From positions 1-33,912 of the forward strand of contig CAKOVW010000009.1 of assembly GCA_934122125.1 (NCBI GenBank): a stretch of DNA of 33,912 bases, written 5' to 3'. Shown one piece after another: positions 1-7,936 of this stretch. The stretch's first letter is position 1. Every line of letters begins with the position of its first letter. The notes under the pieces were generated by a model. The model was not told the origin of the DNA. It saw only the letters and a list, made by a program, of their open reading frames with translations, and did no database searches. The DNA comes from an uncultured Clostridia bacterium. GTDB taxonomy: Bacteria; Bacillota; Clostridia; TANB77; CAG-508. The translations under genes and the position numbers were made by a program.

Positions 1-154
1 TATTATATTAACTTTTTCTATTTTTCAAGTATTTTTGTTATTTTTATCATCTTTTTTATTATAACTTTTTTAAAAATTTTATTTCATACTTTTCATTAAT
101 TTTTGTGCTCATGTTTTATATATTTTAGGATATTTTCAAAAATGATTGACATAT
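1..154. other. AT-rich non-coding edge, nothing recognised
   Basis: The 154 bases after the mtaB stop are almost pure A/T. I see no convincing ORF, RNA gene or stem-loop here. Confidence 0.5.
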
Positions 155-1426
155 TTATACAACTACTTTTTGTATGGTATTTTCAAGATTTTCGTTAGTT
201 TTCATTTTTATTACCATATAATTTGTAGTGTGTCCTTTTAAATATTCTCCTTCTCTTTCTTCTAATAGTACTTCTACTTCTTTGCCTATGTATTTTTGGT
301 TGTACTCTTCCTCATTTTTGTCTGATAGTTCTATTAGTTTATTGCTTCTTTCTTCTTTTATATTTCCATCTATTTGATTAGGCATTTTAGCTGCAACTGT
401 TCCGCTTCTTGGTGAATACTTAAACACATGCATTTTATAGAATTTTATTTCTTTTAAAAACTCGTAAGTTTGGTTAAACTCTTCTTCTGTTTCTCCTGGG
501 AACCCTACTATAATGTCTGTTGTCAAATGTACTTCTGGGTATGCATTTCTAAGTAATTTTACTACATGTCTAAATTGGTCTGTTGTATATTTTCTGTTCA
601 TTCTTTTTAATGTTTCATCACATCCGCTTTGTAATGACAAATGAAAATGATCACATATCTTTGAAAGTTTTTTAAGTCTTGTTACAAATTCTTCTGTTAT
701 TAGTGTTGGCTCTAATGAACCTAAACGTATTCTCTGTATTCCATCTATTTTTTGTATTTCTTCTAACAAATCAATTAATCTATATTCATTTTTTCCAATC
801 TCCGTAAGTATTTGTTCTTTAAAATCTTTTCCATAAGACGCTATATGTATACCTGTTATAACTACTTCTTTTATACCTTCTTTTGCAACATCTGTAATTT
901 CTTTTATTACACTTTCTGGCTTTCTACTTCTAATACGTCCTCTTGCATAAGGAATTATGCAATATGAACAAAACTGATTACATCCATCTTGTACTTTTAT
1001 TACTGCTCTTGTTTTTTCTGTGTATGTAACATCTCCAAAGTCTAAGAACTCAGTTTGATGTAATACATCTGATACATATGTATTTTTACTAGCTTGTTCT
1101 ACATATTTTACAATGTCATTTTTTTCATTTATTCCAAGTATTAAATCAATTTCTGGTATTTGCTCTAGCTTTTCTTTTGCTACTTGGGCATAGCAACCAA
1201 CAGCAACTAAAATGGCTTCTGGATTTATTTCTTTTACTCTTCTCAACATTTGTCTTGATTTTTTATCTGCCATATTTGTTACTGTACATGTATTTATAAT
1301 ATAGATATCTGCTTTTGTTTCAAAGTCTACTACTTCATAACCTGCTTCAATCATTTTTTGCATCATTGCATTTGTTTCATATTGATTTACTTTACATCCT
1401 AAAGTACAAAACGCTACTGTTTTCAT
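155..1426 (-). CDS. mtaB: tRNA t6A37 methylthiotransferase MtaB
   Basis: Radical-SAM enzyme that adds a methylthio group to N6-threonylcarbamoyladenosine at position 37 of ANN-decoding tRNAs. The 423-residue protein has the N-terminal UPF0004 domain with three cluster-binding cysteines (C11 in TLGCKVNQYET, C47 in NTCTVTN, C78 in VGCYAQ). The radical-SAM motif DGCNQFCSYC follows (C149, C153, C156), and a C-terminal TRAM-like domain covers about the last 60 residues. The TLGCKVNQYE signature and the length fit MtaB/YqeV better than MiaB or RimO. The ATG has an AGAGGA ribosome site upstream. The gene is divergent from the toxin-antitoxin operon and appears monocistronic. No clear hairpin terminator was seen in the 154 bases downstream. 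Confidence 0.93.
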   Translation of the reverse strand: MKTVAFCTLGCKVNQYETNAMMQKMIEAGYEVVDFETKADIYIINTCTVTNMADKKSRQMLRRVKEINPEAILVAVGCYAQVAKEKLEQIPEIDLILGINEKNDIVKYVEQASKNTYVSDVLHQTEFLDFGDVTYTEKTRAVIKVQDGCNQFCSYCIIPYARGRIRSRKPESVIKEITDVAKEGIKEVVITGIHIASYGKDFKEQILTEIGKNEYRLIDLLEEIQKIDGIQRIRLGSLEPTLITEEFVTRLKKLSKICDHFHLSLQSGCDETLKRMNRKYTTDQFRHVVKLLRNAYPEVHLTTDIIVGFPGETEEEFNQTYEFLKEIKFYKMHVFKYSPRSGTVAAKMPNQIDGNIKEERSNKLIELSDKNEEEYNQKYIGKEVEVLLEEREGEYLKGHTTNYMVIKMKTNENLENTIQKVVV

Positions 1427-1456
1427 ATAATTCCTCTTTCTATTATTACTTAGAAT

Positions 1457-1465
1457 ATTATAACA
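1457..1465 (-). promoter_or_regulatory. extended -10 promoter of mtaB
   Basis: Read on the minus strand this is TGTTATAAT, a perfect extended -10 (TGn plus TATAAT), about 30 bases upstream of the mtaB ATG. A TTGACA lies only 7 bases upstream, too close to act as its -35. Extended -10 promoters tolerate poor -35 boxes. Confidence 0.55.
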
Positions 1466-1486
1466 TATATGTCAAGAATTTTTTCA

Positions 1487-1519
1487 CATAAAATCCATAG
1501 TAATTAAATGAATTTTATG
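1487..1519. promoter_or_regulatory. inverted repeat before the toxin-antitoxin operon
   Basis: CATAAAAT (1487-1494) is repeated in inverted form as ATTTTATG (1512-1519). The right arm ends one base before a -10-like TATACT (1521-1526). Type II toxin-antitoxin operons are usually autoregulated through such palindromes, so this is a candidate operator. It also lies upstream of the divergent mtaB promoter. The operator role is inferred. Confidence 0.4.
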
Positions 1520-1558
1520 GTATACTATTTATAAATTTTAAAGAAAGGAGTATGTATT

Positions 1559-1771
1559 ATGCCAAGTGTAAAACAGAGAATGATAGATATTGTTAACTCA
1601 GTTCCTGAGGACTACTTTGACAATTTGAAGCCAACAGAAATGGTATTTAAACTTATGTTAGAATATTTAAGAATATATGGCGAAGATGAAACAACCATAA
1701 TTCCTGGTACTAATAAGCATTTTGATTATGAAACTTTAAAGAAAATGTTTGAAGCTAAAAATCCAAGTTAA
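1559..1771 (+). CDS. small protein, first gene of toxin-antitoxin operon
   Basis: A 70-residue acidic protein of no family I can name firmly. The ATG has AAAGGAG eight bases upstream and a -10-like TATACT about 33 bases upstream, so it leads the transcript. The N-terminal VKQRMIDIVNSVPEDYFD looks like the start of small antitoxin-type proteins found next to RelE/ParE toxins. It is followed after 15 bases by a second small antitoxin-like gene and then the toxin. It may be a second antitoxin, an accessory DNA-binding subunit, or an antitoxin split into two polypeptides. The function is inferred only from its position. Confidence 0.6.
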   Translation: MPSVKQRMIDIVNSVPEDYFDNLKPTEMVFKLMLEYLRIYGEDETTIIPGTNKHFDYETLKKMFEAKNPS

Positions 1772-1786
1772 AAGGAGGTTATGTTT

Positions 1787-1990
1787 ATGGATTTTATGAA
1801 AAAAACTTTAAATCAAGTAGAGTTAACCGAAGATACATTATATGATATCATTTATAATTTAATATTTTTTGCTGAACTTAAAGAGAGCGAAGATGATATT
1901 AAAAATGGTAGAGTATATACTTTAGAAGAAATTGAAGCCGAAATGGAGGCGAAATATGAAAGTTATAATAACTCGAAAAGCCAAGAATAA
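1787..1990 (+). CDS. putative antitoxin of RelE/ParE-type toxin
   Basis: An acidic 67-residue protein. Its C-terminal half (ESEDDIKNGRVYTLEEIEAE) has the form of antitoxin tails that wrap RelE/ParE toxins. The alternative ATG at 1781 lies only two bases from the GGAGG at 1774-1778. The ATG at 1787 has eight-base spacing and is preferred. Its 3' end overlaps the toxin start by 35 bases, which implies translational coupling. In such systems the antitoxin neutralises the toxin and represses the operon. No DNA-binding fold can be assigned with confidence. Confidence 0.68.
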   Translation: MDFMKKTLNQVELTEDTLYDIIYNLIFFAELKESEDDIKNGRVYTLEEIEAEMEAKYESYNNSKSQE

Positions 1991-2261
1991 TTTACTAAAT
2001 TTATTTGATTATAATGCAAAAATATCATTAAATTATGCAAGGCGCATTGATAAGAAAATTCGCTTATATATTAAAGAATTGGAAGATGCGCCGTATATTG
2101 GAAGATATGTTCCTGAAATTGCGAGTAAACATTTCCGAGAACGAATCTGTGAAAAGTTTAGAATCATTTATTTTATTTCTGAAAAAAACAATATTATTTC
2201 TATTAGATACATATTTAGTGTAAGACAATCTAAAAAAACATTTTTCAAATTACATTTTTAA
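1956..2261 (+). CDS. RelE/ParE-family toxin
   Basis: A basic 101-residue protein of the RelE/ParE superfamily. It has the N-terminal strand KVIITRKAKNNL, a helical pair with LYIKELEDAPYIGR, and a C-terminal strand block FRIIYFISEKNNIISIRYIFSVRQ ending in a basic tail (the block spans about residues 65-90). Family members either cleave mRNA at the ribosome (RelE) or poison gyrase (ParE). The YIGRYVPE and FRIIYFI segments look more ParE-like, but the activity cannot be decided here. The start at 1956 has GGAGG six bases upstream, inside the antitoxin gene. The open frame also runs back to an ATG at 1932 with no ribosome site. The gene ends 31 bases before a strong terminator. Confidence 0.82.
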   Translation: MKVIITRKAKNNLLNLFDYNAKISLNYARRIDKKIRLYIKELEDAPYIGRYVPEIASKHFRERICEKFRIIYFISEKNNIISIRYIFSVRQSKKTFFKLHF

Positions 2262-2292
2262 TTTTCTTTATATATCTCCTTATATGTAAAAT

Positions 2293-2322
2293 AAAAAGTA
2301 GGAGTTTGTGCTCCTACTTTTT
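2293..2322. terminator. bidirectional terminator between toxin and groEL
   Basis: A 12-bp perfect stem, AAAAAGTAGGAG (2293-2304) pairing with 2311-2322, closes a 6-base loop. It ends in T-runs on both strands. It lies between the convergent toxin-antitoxin and groESL operons and can terminate both. Confidence 0.88.
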
Positions 2323-2323
2323 T

Positions 2324-2355
2324 GTGTGCCAATCTTCTCCGTCCCCAATGACACA
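2324..2355. repeat. possible REP-like element with GGGGACGG core
   Basis: On the minus strand this stretch contains TGTGTCATTGGGGACGG and ends in TTGGCACACA. From memory, GGGGACGG flanked by TGTCA/TGACA-like ends is typical of short dispersed repeats in Clostridia. Only one copy is present in the window, so repetition cannot be confirmed here. It sits between the groEL stop and the terminator. Confidence 0.35.
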
Positions 2356-2362
2356 TTACATT

Positions 2363-3994
2363 TTAATACATTCCGTCCATTCCTGTTGGTTCATGGTCTG
2401 AACATTTACAACTATTTGCTTCTTTTTTATCTGTTACTATGCTTTCTGTTGTTAGTATCATTGATGCTATTGATACTGCATTTTGAAGTGCACTTCTTGA
2501 AACTTTTGTAGGGTCTACAATTCCTGCTTTTTTCATGTCTACATATTCATCTGTTTGAGCATTAAATCCAACACCTACTGGACTGTTTTTAACTTTTTCT
2601 AGTATTACAGATGGCTCTAATCCTGCATTTATTGAAATTTGTCTTGCTGGTTCTTCTAGTGCTCTTAGAATTATTTTACCACCAATTTTTTCATCTCCTT
2701 GTAATTTTTCAACTACCTCTGTAACTTTTGGTAAAATATCAATATATGCTGTTCCACCACCAGGTACTATACCTTCTTCAACTGCTGCTTTTGTAGCAGA
2801 TAAAGCATCTTCTATTCTTAATTTTCTATCTTTCATTTCAACTTCAGTAGCAGCTCCAACACCAATTACAGCAACTCCTCCTGCTATTTTTGCTAAACGT
2901 TCTTGTAAGTTTTCTTTTTCAAATTCGCTCTTTTCTTCTGCAATTTGAGATTTTAATAAAGCTACACGTTTTGCTATTTCTTGTTTATCTCCCATTCCAT
3001 CTACTATAATTGTGTTTTCTTTTTGTACTTTTATTTGTCTTGCTCTACCTAATTGTTCAATTGTTGTATCTTTTAATTCTAATGCTAAGTCTGATGTAAT
3101 AACTTCTCCACCTGTTAGTATTGCAATATCTTCTAGCATTTGTTTTCTCTTATCTCCATAGCCAGGTGCTTTAACAGCTACTACATTTATAACTCCTCTT
3201 AATTTGTTTAAAATTAATGTTGATAATGCTTCACCTTCTATATCATCACATATAATTACAAGTTTTCCAGATTGTTGCATTAGGCTTTCAAGTAATGGTA
3301 ATATTTCTTGAATATTGCTTATTTTTTTATCTGTTATAAGTATATATGGGTTGTCTATAACAGCTTCCATTTTTTCTGTATCTGTTACCATATATGGTGA
3401 TACATATCCCTTATTGAATTGCATTCCTTCTACAACATCAAGTTCTGTTTGTGATGTTTTAGATTCTTCTATTGTAATAACACCATCTTTAGATACTTTT
3501 TCCATTGCTTCTGAAATAAGTTCTCCAACTTCTGGGTTGTTTGCAGAAATACTTGCAACTCTTGCAATATCTTCTTTTCCACTTACTTCAACACTAATTT
3601 CTTTTAAAGCATCTACTGCTGAAACTACAGCTTTATCCATACCTCTTTTTATAGCCATTGGATCTCCACCAGCTGCTACGTTTTTTACACCTTCGCGAAT
3701 CATGTTTTGTGCTAATACCATTGCTGTTGTTGTTCCATCTCCAGCAACGTCATTTGTTTTTATAGATACTTCTTTTACTATTTGTGCTCCCATATTTTCA
3801 AATGGGTCATCTAGTTCTATTTCTTTAGCAATTGTTACACCATCATTTGTAATTAGTGGTGAACCAAATTTTTTGTCTAGTACAACATTTCTTCCTTTTG
3901 GTCCTAATGTTACTTTTACAGTATCTGCTAATTTATTTACACCATTTAATAGGCTTTTTCTGGCATCTTCGCCAAATTTAATTTCTTTTGACAT
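2363..3994 (-). CDS. groEL: chaperonin GroEL
   Basis: A 543-residue HSP60 chaperonin that forms the 14-subunit folding chamber capped by GroES. Hallmarks include TVKVTLGPKGRNVVLDK, the nucleotide-binding GDGTTTAMVLA and IVPGGGTAYI. An upstream in-frame TTG at 4018 would add eight residues. The ATG at 3994 has AGAGGAGA eight bases away and starts with the usual MSKEIKFGEDAR, so it is chosen. The C-terminus (ANSCKCSDHEPTGMDGMY) is atypical: it has two cysteines and only one degenerate GM unit instead of the usual GGM repeats. The gene follows groES by 16 bases and shares its heat-shock-type control region. Confidence 0.97.
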   Translation of the reverse strand: MSKEIKFGEDARKSLLNGVNKLADTVKVTLGPKGRNVVLDKKFGSPLITNDGVTIAKEIELDDPFENMGAQIVKEVSIKTNDVAGDGTTTAMVLAQNMIREGVKNVAAGGDPMAIKRGMDKAVVSAVDALKEISVEVSGKEDIARVASISANNPEVGELISEAMEKVSKDGVITIEESKTSQTELDVVEGMQFNKGYVSPYMVTDTEKMEAVIDNPYILITDKKISNIQEILPLLESLMQQSGKLVIICDDIEGEALSTLILNKLRGVINVVAVKAPGYGDKRKQMLEDIAILTGGEVITSDLALELKDTTIEQLGRARQIKVQKENTIIVDGMGDKQEIAKRVALLKSQIAEEKSEFEKENLQERLAKIAGGVAVIGVGAATEVEMKDRKLRIEDALSATKAAVEEGIVPGGGTAYIDILPKVTEVVEKLQGDEKIGGKIILRALEEPARQISINAGLEPSVILEKVKNSPVGVGFNAQTDEYVDMKKAGIVDPTKVSRSALQNAVSIASMILTTESIVTDKKEANSCKCSDHEPTGMDGMY

Positions 3995-4010
3995 TTTAAT
4001 TATCTCCTCT

Positions 4011-4292
4011 CTATTCAACTATAGCTAATATATCATTATATTTAACTATAATTAGTTCTTCTCCATCAATTTTAACAGTAGTTCCAGCATATTGGTTTAA
4101 AACTACTTTATCTCCTTCTTTTATAGCCATTTCAACTTTTTTTCCTTCTGAATTTGTTCCATCTCCTACTTTTATAACCTCAGCAATTTGAGATTTTTCT
4201 TCTGATTTTCCAGCTAATATAATTCCACTTTTAGTTGTTTCTTCTTTTTCTAACATCTTAACAACAATTCTATCTCCTAATGGTTTTAACAT
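4011..4292 (-). CDS. groES: co-chaperonin GroES
   Basis: A 93-residue HSP10 lid of the GroEL chamber. It starts LKPLGDRIVVKML, has the mobile-loop region ETTKSGIILAGKSEEK, and ends GEELIIVKYNDILAIVE, all standard. The start at 4292 has AAAAAGGAGG eight bases upstream. A longer frame from a GTG at 4316 would add eight residues without a ribosome site. It is the first gene of groES-groEL, behind a CIRCE-like palindrome. Confidence 0.96.
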   Translation of the reverse strand: MLKPLGDRIVVKMLEKEETTKSGIILAGKSEEKSQIAEVIKVGDGTNSEGKKVEMAIKEGDKVVLNQYAGTTVKIDGEELIIVKYNDILAIVE

Positions 4293-4392
4293 GAATTTTA
4301 CCTCCTTTTTAATCACTTTATTATATGCTAATTTTTATTTTTTAGAATTTTTGCTCATGCCTTCTTTCTTTTTTAATTTGCATACAATAAAA

Positions 4393-4419
4393 TTAGCAGT
4401 CTTTGTTTAAGACTGCTAA
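4393..4419 (-). promoter_or_regulatory. CIRCE-like HrcA operator (variant)
   Basis: TTAGCAGTC (4393-4401), nine bases, then GACTGCTAA (4411-4419). This has exactly the 9-9-9 architecture of CIRCE (consensus TTAGCACTC-N9-GAGTGCTAA), the HrcA operator. It differs by one substitution per arm, and the two changes are complementary. It overlaps the predicted transcription start of groES. The full hairpin is followed on the minus strand by TTTTATT, so it could also terminate read-through from polA and the lytic transglycosylase gene. Confidence 0.78.
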
Positions 4420-4420
4420 T

Positions 4421-4449
4421 ACTTTATACCTATTTACTAAAATTGTCAA
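4421..4449 (-). promoter_or_regulatory. groESL promoter
   Basis: On the minus strand a consensus TTGACA (complement of 4444-4449) is followed by TATAAAGT. Read as a -10, this gives TATAAA at 15-base spacing or TAAAGT at 17. Either places the start site inside the first arm of the CIRCE-like element, as expected for HrcA repression. Confidence 0.65.
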
Positions 4450-4501
4450 GTATACTATTTAATTTTTCACACATTATTCACATTTTCTTTTGCTAAAATG
4501 T

Positions 4502-5062
4502 TTAAGCATCGATATATATCTTTTTGTATTTTTCATAAATATTTAATACTTTTCTAACATATAAATTAGTTTCTTTAAATGGAATATTTTCTAAATCTGA
4601 ACCATCCTGTTTTATTGTTCCATCTTTTATCCAGCTATCTACTCTACCCATTCCTGCATTGTATGCAGCTAATGCTAAACCTATATTGTTATATTTGTTT
4701 AATAATGTATAAAAATAATATGTGCCAATTTTTATGTTTATTTCTGGATAATATAATTTTTCTGTAGTTATTGTTTGTCCTTCAACTTTATCATATATTT
4801 CAACAGCTGTGTTTTCCATAAGTTGCATTAATCCTATTGCTTCTGCATTTGAATTTGCTTTTTCATTAAAGTTACTTTCAACTTTTATTATTGAATATAT
4901 TAATAAATTATCTATATCATATTCTTTTGCATATTTATCAACATATTGTTCATATTTTTTTGGATATATTTGTTTTTGTATTATCTCATTTAAATTACCC
5001 CATTGAAATATTAATATAATTAAAATAATAAATAATATTATTAACGTTATTTTTTTAGCCAA
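4502..5062 (-). CDS. membrane-anchored lytic transglycosylase (SLT domain)
   Basis: A 186-residue exported enzyme that cleaves the MurNAc-GlcNAc bond of peptidoglycan. Residues 4-20 form a hydrophobic signal anchor. The SLT domain follows, with catalytic Glu62 in IIKVESNF, GLMQLM near 78-82 and AAYNAG at 132-137. Translation starts at a TTG (5062) with AAAGGAG six bases upstream. It follows polA by 28 bases and is probably co-transcribed with it. A polA-coaE-transglycosylase order is, as I recall, common in Clostridia; here coaE is absent between them. Confidence 0.9.
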   Translation of the reverse strand: MAKKITLIILFIILIILIFQWGNLNEIIQKQIYPKKYEQYVDKYAKEYDIDNLLIYSIIKVESNFNEKANSNAEAIGLMQLMENTAVEIYDKVEGQTITTEKLYYPEINIKIGTYYFYTLLNKYNNIGLALAAYNAGMGRVDSWIKDGTIKQDGSDLENIPFKETNLYVRKVLNIYEKYKKIYIDA

Positions 5063-5090
5063 ATTTATCTCCTTTAACTTCTTTTGTAAT

Positions 5091-7802
5091 TTATTTTACG
5101 TCATACCAGTTGTTTGCTTCTGAAACTTCTACTTCTAGAGGAATAGTTAATTTAACAGCATTTTCCATACTTTCTTTTAGTATTTTCTTTACTTCTTCTT
5201 TTTCTTCTATTTTACATTCTATTAAAAGTTCATCATGAATTTGCAAAATTAGCTTTGCATTTAGTTTTTCTTCTTCCAACTTTTTATTAACTTCTATCAT
5301 AGCAATTTTCATAATATCTGCTGCTGTTCCTTGAATAGGTGTATTCATTGCTGCTCTAGCTCCAAATTGTCTTACCATATAATTATTAGAAGAAAGTTCT
5401 GGTATATATCTTCTTCTATGAAATAGTGTTTCAACATACCCTTGCTGTTTAGCCTTTTCAACTATTTCATCCATAAATTTTTTTACGCCTTTGTATTTTT
5501 CTAAGTATTGTTCTATATATTGTTCTGCCTTTTTACGGCTTATACCTAGTTGCTCTGCTAATCCAAAGCCACTTATTCCATAAACAATGCCAAAGTTTAC
5601 TGCCTTTGCAGCTGTTCTTTGTTCTTTTGTTACTTCTTCTAGTGGTACATTAAATACCTTTGATGCAACTTGTTTGTGAATATCTTCTTCGTTCAAAAAA
5701 GCCTCTTTCATATTTTTGTCTTTTGAAATGTGTGCTAAAATTCTTAATTCTATTTGAGAATAATCAGCATCTATAAATATGTTTCCGTCTTGAGCTTTAA
5801 ATGCTTTTTTTATTTGTTTTCCTTGCTCAGCTCTTGTTGGAATATTTTGAAGGTTTGGTTCTGTTGAGCTTATTCTTCCAGTAGCTGTAATTGTTTGGTG
5901 AAAATATGAATGTATTTTGTGAGTATATTCATTTATATATATTATTAATCCCTCTACATATGTCGAATTTAACTTCATAAATCCACGATATTCTAGTATC
6001 TTTTCAATAATTGGATGTTCTGGTTTTAATTTTTCCAATATATCTACATCTGTAGAATATCCCTTTTTGGTCTTTTTATATACTGGCAATTTTAATTTTT
6101 CAAATAATATATTTCCTAATTGTTGTGTAGAATTTATATTAAATTCTTCTCCTGCCAGCCTATATATTTCTTGTTTTATTGATTCTATTTCTTCTTTTAG
6201 TTTACTGCCAAATGATATAAGCTCTTCTTTATCTACATATATTCCTTCATATTGCATTTCTGCTAGTACTTTTATTAGTGGCATTTCAATACTTTCAAAT
6301 AATTCTAGTGAGTTTATTTCTTCTAATTTTTGGTTAATTACTTCTACTAGTTTTGCAATTGTATACATATAAATAGAATTTTGATATTTTTCAAAATCTA
6401 CTTCTGTTTCGTCTTGTGAAAATAGGGTCATTTGTGTTTCTTTTTGTTGTTTAGCTCCAACTGTTTCTAAGTATTCAGGTATATCAATATTTAGGTATTG
6501 GTTTGCCAATTCCTCTAGCTTATACTTACCATTACTTGGGTTTAAGAGGTATGCAGCAATTTCTGTATCAAACTTAATTCCTTTTAAACATATTCCATTT
6601 TGCATTAATAATACATATATTTCATTTAAGTGATAACTATATTTTTGTATGTTTTCGTTTTCAAATATGTTTTTGAAATATGAAACAAATTCATTAATAT
6701 CATTAAATTTTATTTCATATATAGTATTTTCATTATATATATATATTGATTTTATTTGCTTTTTTATTATCAAATTTTCCTGTTCTGTTTTTTCTGTCCC
6801 TAGCATAAACATCAGTTGTTTTTTGTTTTTTTCTAGTAACTCTTTTATTTCGTTTTCTTTATTTAAGGTTTTTATTTCAAATAGTTCTGCTATGTTCTGC
6901 TTTGGAGCTTCTTCTGATTTTAAATTAAATCTATCTATAAATCTGTTAAAGTTTAACTCCTTAAATTTTGCAAAAACTTCCTCGTTATTCCATTCCTTTA
7001 TTTTAAATTCTTCTAAATCTTCTTCTATTGGGACTTCTAAATTTATTGTTCCTAAAAATCTTGAAAGTTCTGCTAATTCTTTATTTTCTATTAGTTTTTC
7101 CTTTGTTTTTGGTTTTAAGTCATCCTCACCTTTTTCAATTGCTTCATATAATCCATCAATAGTTTTATATTTTTTTATAAGTTCTAATGCTGTTTTTTCT
7201 CCAACTCCTGGCACCCCTGGAATATTATCTGATGTATCTCCTTGCAATCCTTTTACTTCTATAAGTTGTTTTGGAGTTACACCATATTTTTCAATAACTG
7301 CTTGTCTGTCAAATGTTTCAGTTTCTGTTTTTCCCATTTTTGTATGTGGAATACGCACCTTTACTCTACTTGAAGTAAGTTGAAATGTATCTCTATCTCC
7401 TGAAACTATTGTAACATCAAAACTTTTCTTTTCTGCTTTTTTAGCTATTGTTCCTAATACATCATCAGCTTCATATCCTTCTTTTTCAATAACTGCAATA
7501 TTCATTGATTTTAAGATATCCTTTAATATAGGCATTTGCTCTGCAAGTTCATTTGGCATCCCCTTTCTTGTTGCTTTATATCCATCATATAGTTTATGTC
7601 TAGCTGTTGGAGCTTTCAAATCAAAAGTTACCATTAAGTATTCTGGTTCAATATCTTCTAGTACCTTAAAAAGTATAGCTAAAAAACCATATACAGCATT
7701 TGTATATTTACCATCTGGAGTCATAAGCATTTTATTGCCCATTATACCATAAAAAGCTCTATTTAATATGCTGTTTCCATCTATTAAAACTATTTTCTTC
7801 AT
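5091..7802 (-). CDS. polA: DNA polymerase I
   Basis: A 903-residue repair and Okazaki-maturation polymerase. The N-terminal 5'-nuclease (about 1-290) has DGNSILNRAFYG, YEADDVLGT, VSGDRDTFQL and GDTSDNIPGVPGVGEKTA. The middle region (about 305-490) has the fold of the 3'-5' exonuclease but lacks the metal-binding DxE motif, so proofreading is probably lost, as in Bacillus PolA. The polymerase domain shows TGRISSTEPNLQNIP, DADYSQIELRIL (about 675), the O-helix RTAAKAVNFGIVYG and QIHDELLIE (about 854). The ATG has AAAGAGG upstream. The gene is divergent from the GC-rich cassette gene. Confidence 0.97.
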   Translation of the reverse strand: MKKIVLIDGNSILNRAFYGIMGNKMLMTPDGKYTNAVYGFLAILFKVLEDIEPEYLMVTFDLKAPTARHKLYDGYKATRKGMPNELAEQMPILKDILKSMNIAVIEKEGYEADDVLGTIAKKAEKKSFDVTIVSGDRDTFQLTSSRVKVRIPHTKMGKTETETFDRQAVIEKYGVTPKQLIEVKGLQGDTSDNIPGVPGVGEKTALELIKKYKTIDGLYEAIEKGEDDLKPKTKEKLIENKELAELSRFLGTINLEVPIEEDLEEFKIKEWNNEEVFAKFKELNFNRFIDRFNLKSEEAPKQNIAELFEIKTLNKENEIKELLEKNKKQLMFMLGTEKTEQENLIIKKQIKSIYIYNENTIYEIKFNDINEFVSYFKNIFENENIQKYSYHLNEIYVLLMQNGICLKGIKFDTEIAAYLLNPSNGKYKLEELANQYLNIDIPEYLETVGAKQQKETQMTLFSQDETEVDFEKYQNSIYMYTIAKLVEVINQKLEEINSLELFESIEMPLIKVLAEMQYEGIYVDKEELISFGSKLKEEIESIKQEIYRLAGEEFNINSTQQLGNILFEKLKLPVYKKTKKGYSTDVDILEKLKPEHPIIEKILEYRGFMKLNSTYVEGLIIYINEYTHKIHSYFHQTITATGRISSTEPNLQNIPTRAEQGKQIKKAFKAQDGNIFIDADYSQIELRILAHISKDKNMKEAFLNEEDIHKQVASKVFNVPLEEVTKEQRTAAKAVNFGIVYGISGFGLAEQLGISRKKAEQYIEQYLEKYKGVKKFMDEIVEKAKQQGYVETLFHRRRYIPELSSNNYMVRQFGARAAMNTPIQGTAADIMKIAMIEVNKKLEEEKLNAKLILQIHDELLIECKIEEKEEVKKILKESMENAVKLTIPLEVEVSEANNWYDVK

Positions 7803-7855
7803 TATTACCTCTTTCTTTCATACTATTACTAGTAGAACCATACATTTCCGTTTTG

Positions 7856-7884
7856 TTGACATAAATTGGTATTTATGCTATAAT
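7856..7884 (+). promoter_or_regulatory. consensus promoter of GC-rich cassette gene
   Basis: A perfect TTGACA (7856-7861), a 17-base spacer and a perfect TATAAT (7879-7884), with TGC directly before it forming an extended -10. This is the strongest-looking promoter in the window and predicts high constitutive transcription of the downstream gene. Confidence 0.88.
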
Positions 7885-7936
7885 ATATTATATCGTACAT
7901 TTACAATTTTATATTATAAAAGGAGGATTTGCAACT

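Noticed and set aside
3315..4028. 237-codon open frame antisense to groEL
   Set aside because: It is a shadow of the strongly conserved groEL reading frame, has no ribosome site and gives a Ser/Ile-rich translation with no domain.
6649..7383. 244-codon open frame antisense to polA
   Set aside because: It lies wholly within the conserved 5'-nuclease and linker part of polA and is a low-complexity Phe/Ser translation typical of antisense of A-rich codons.
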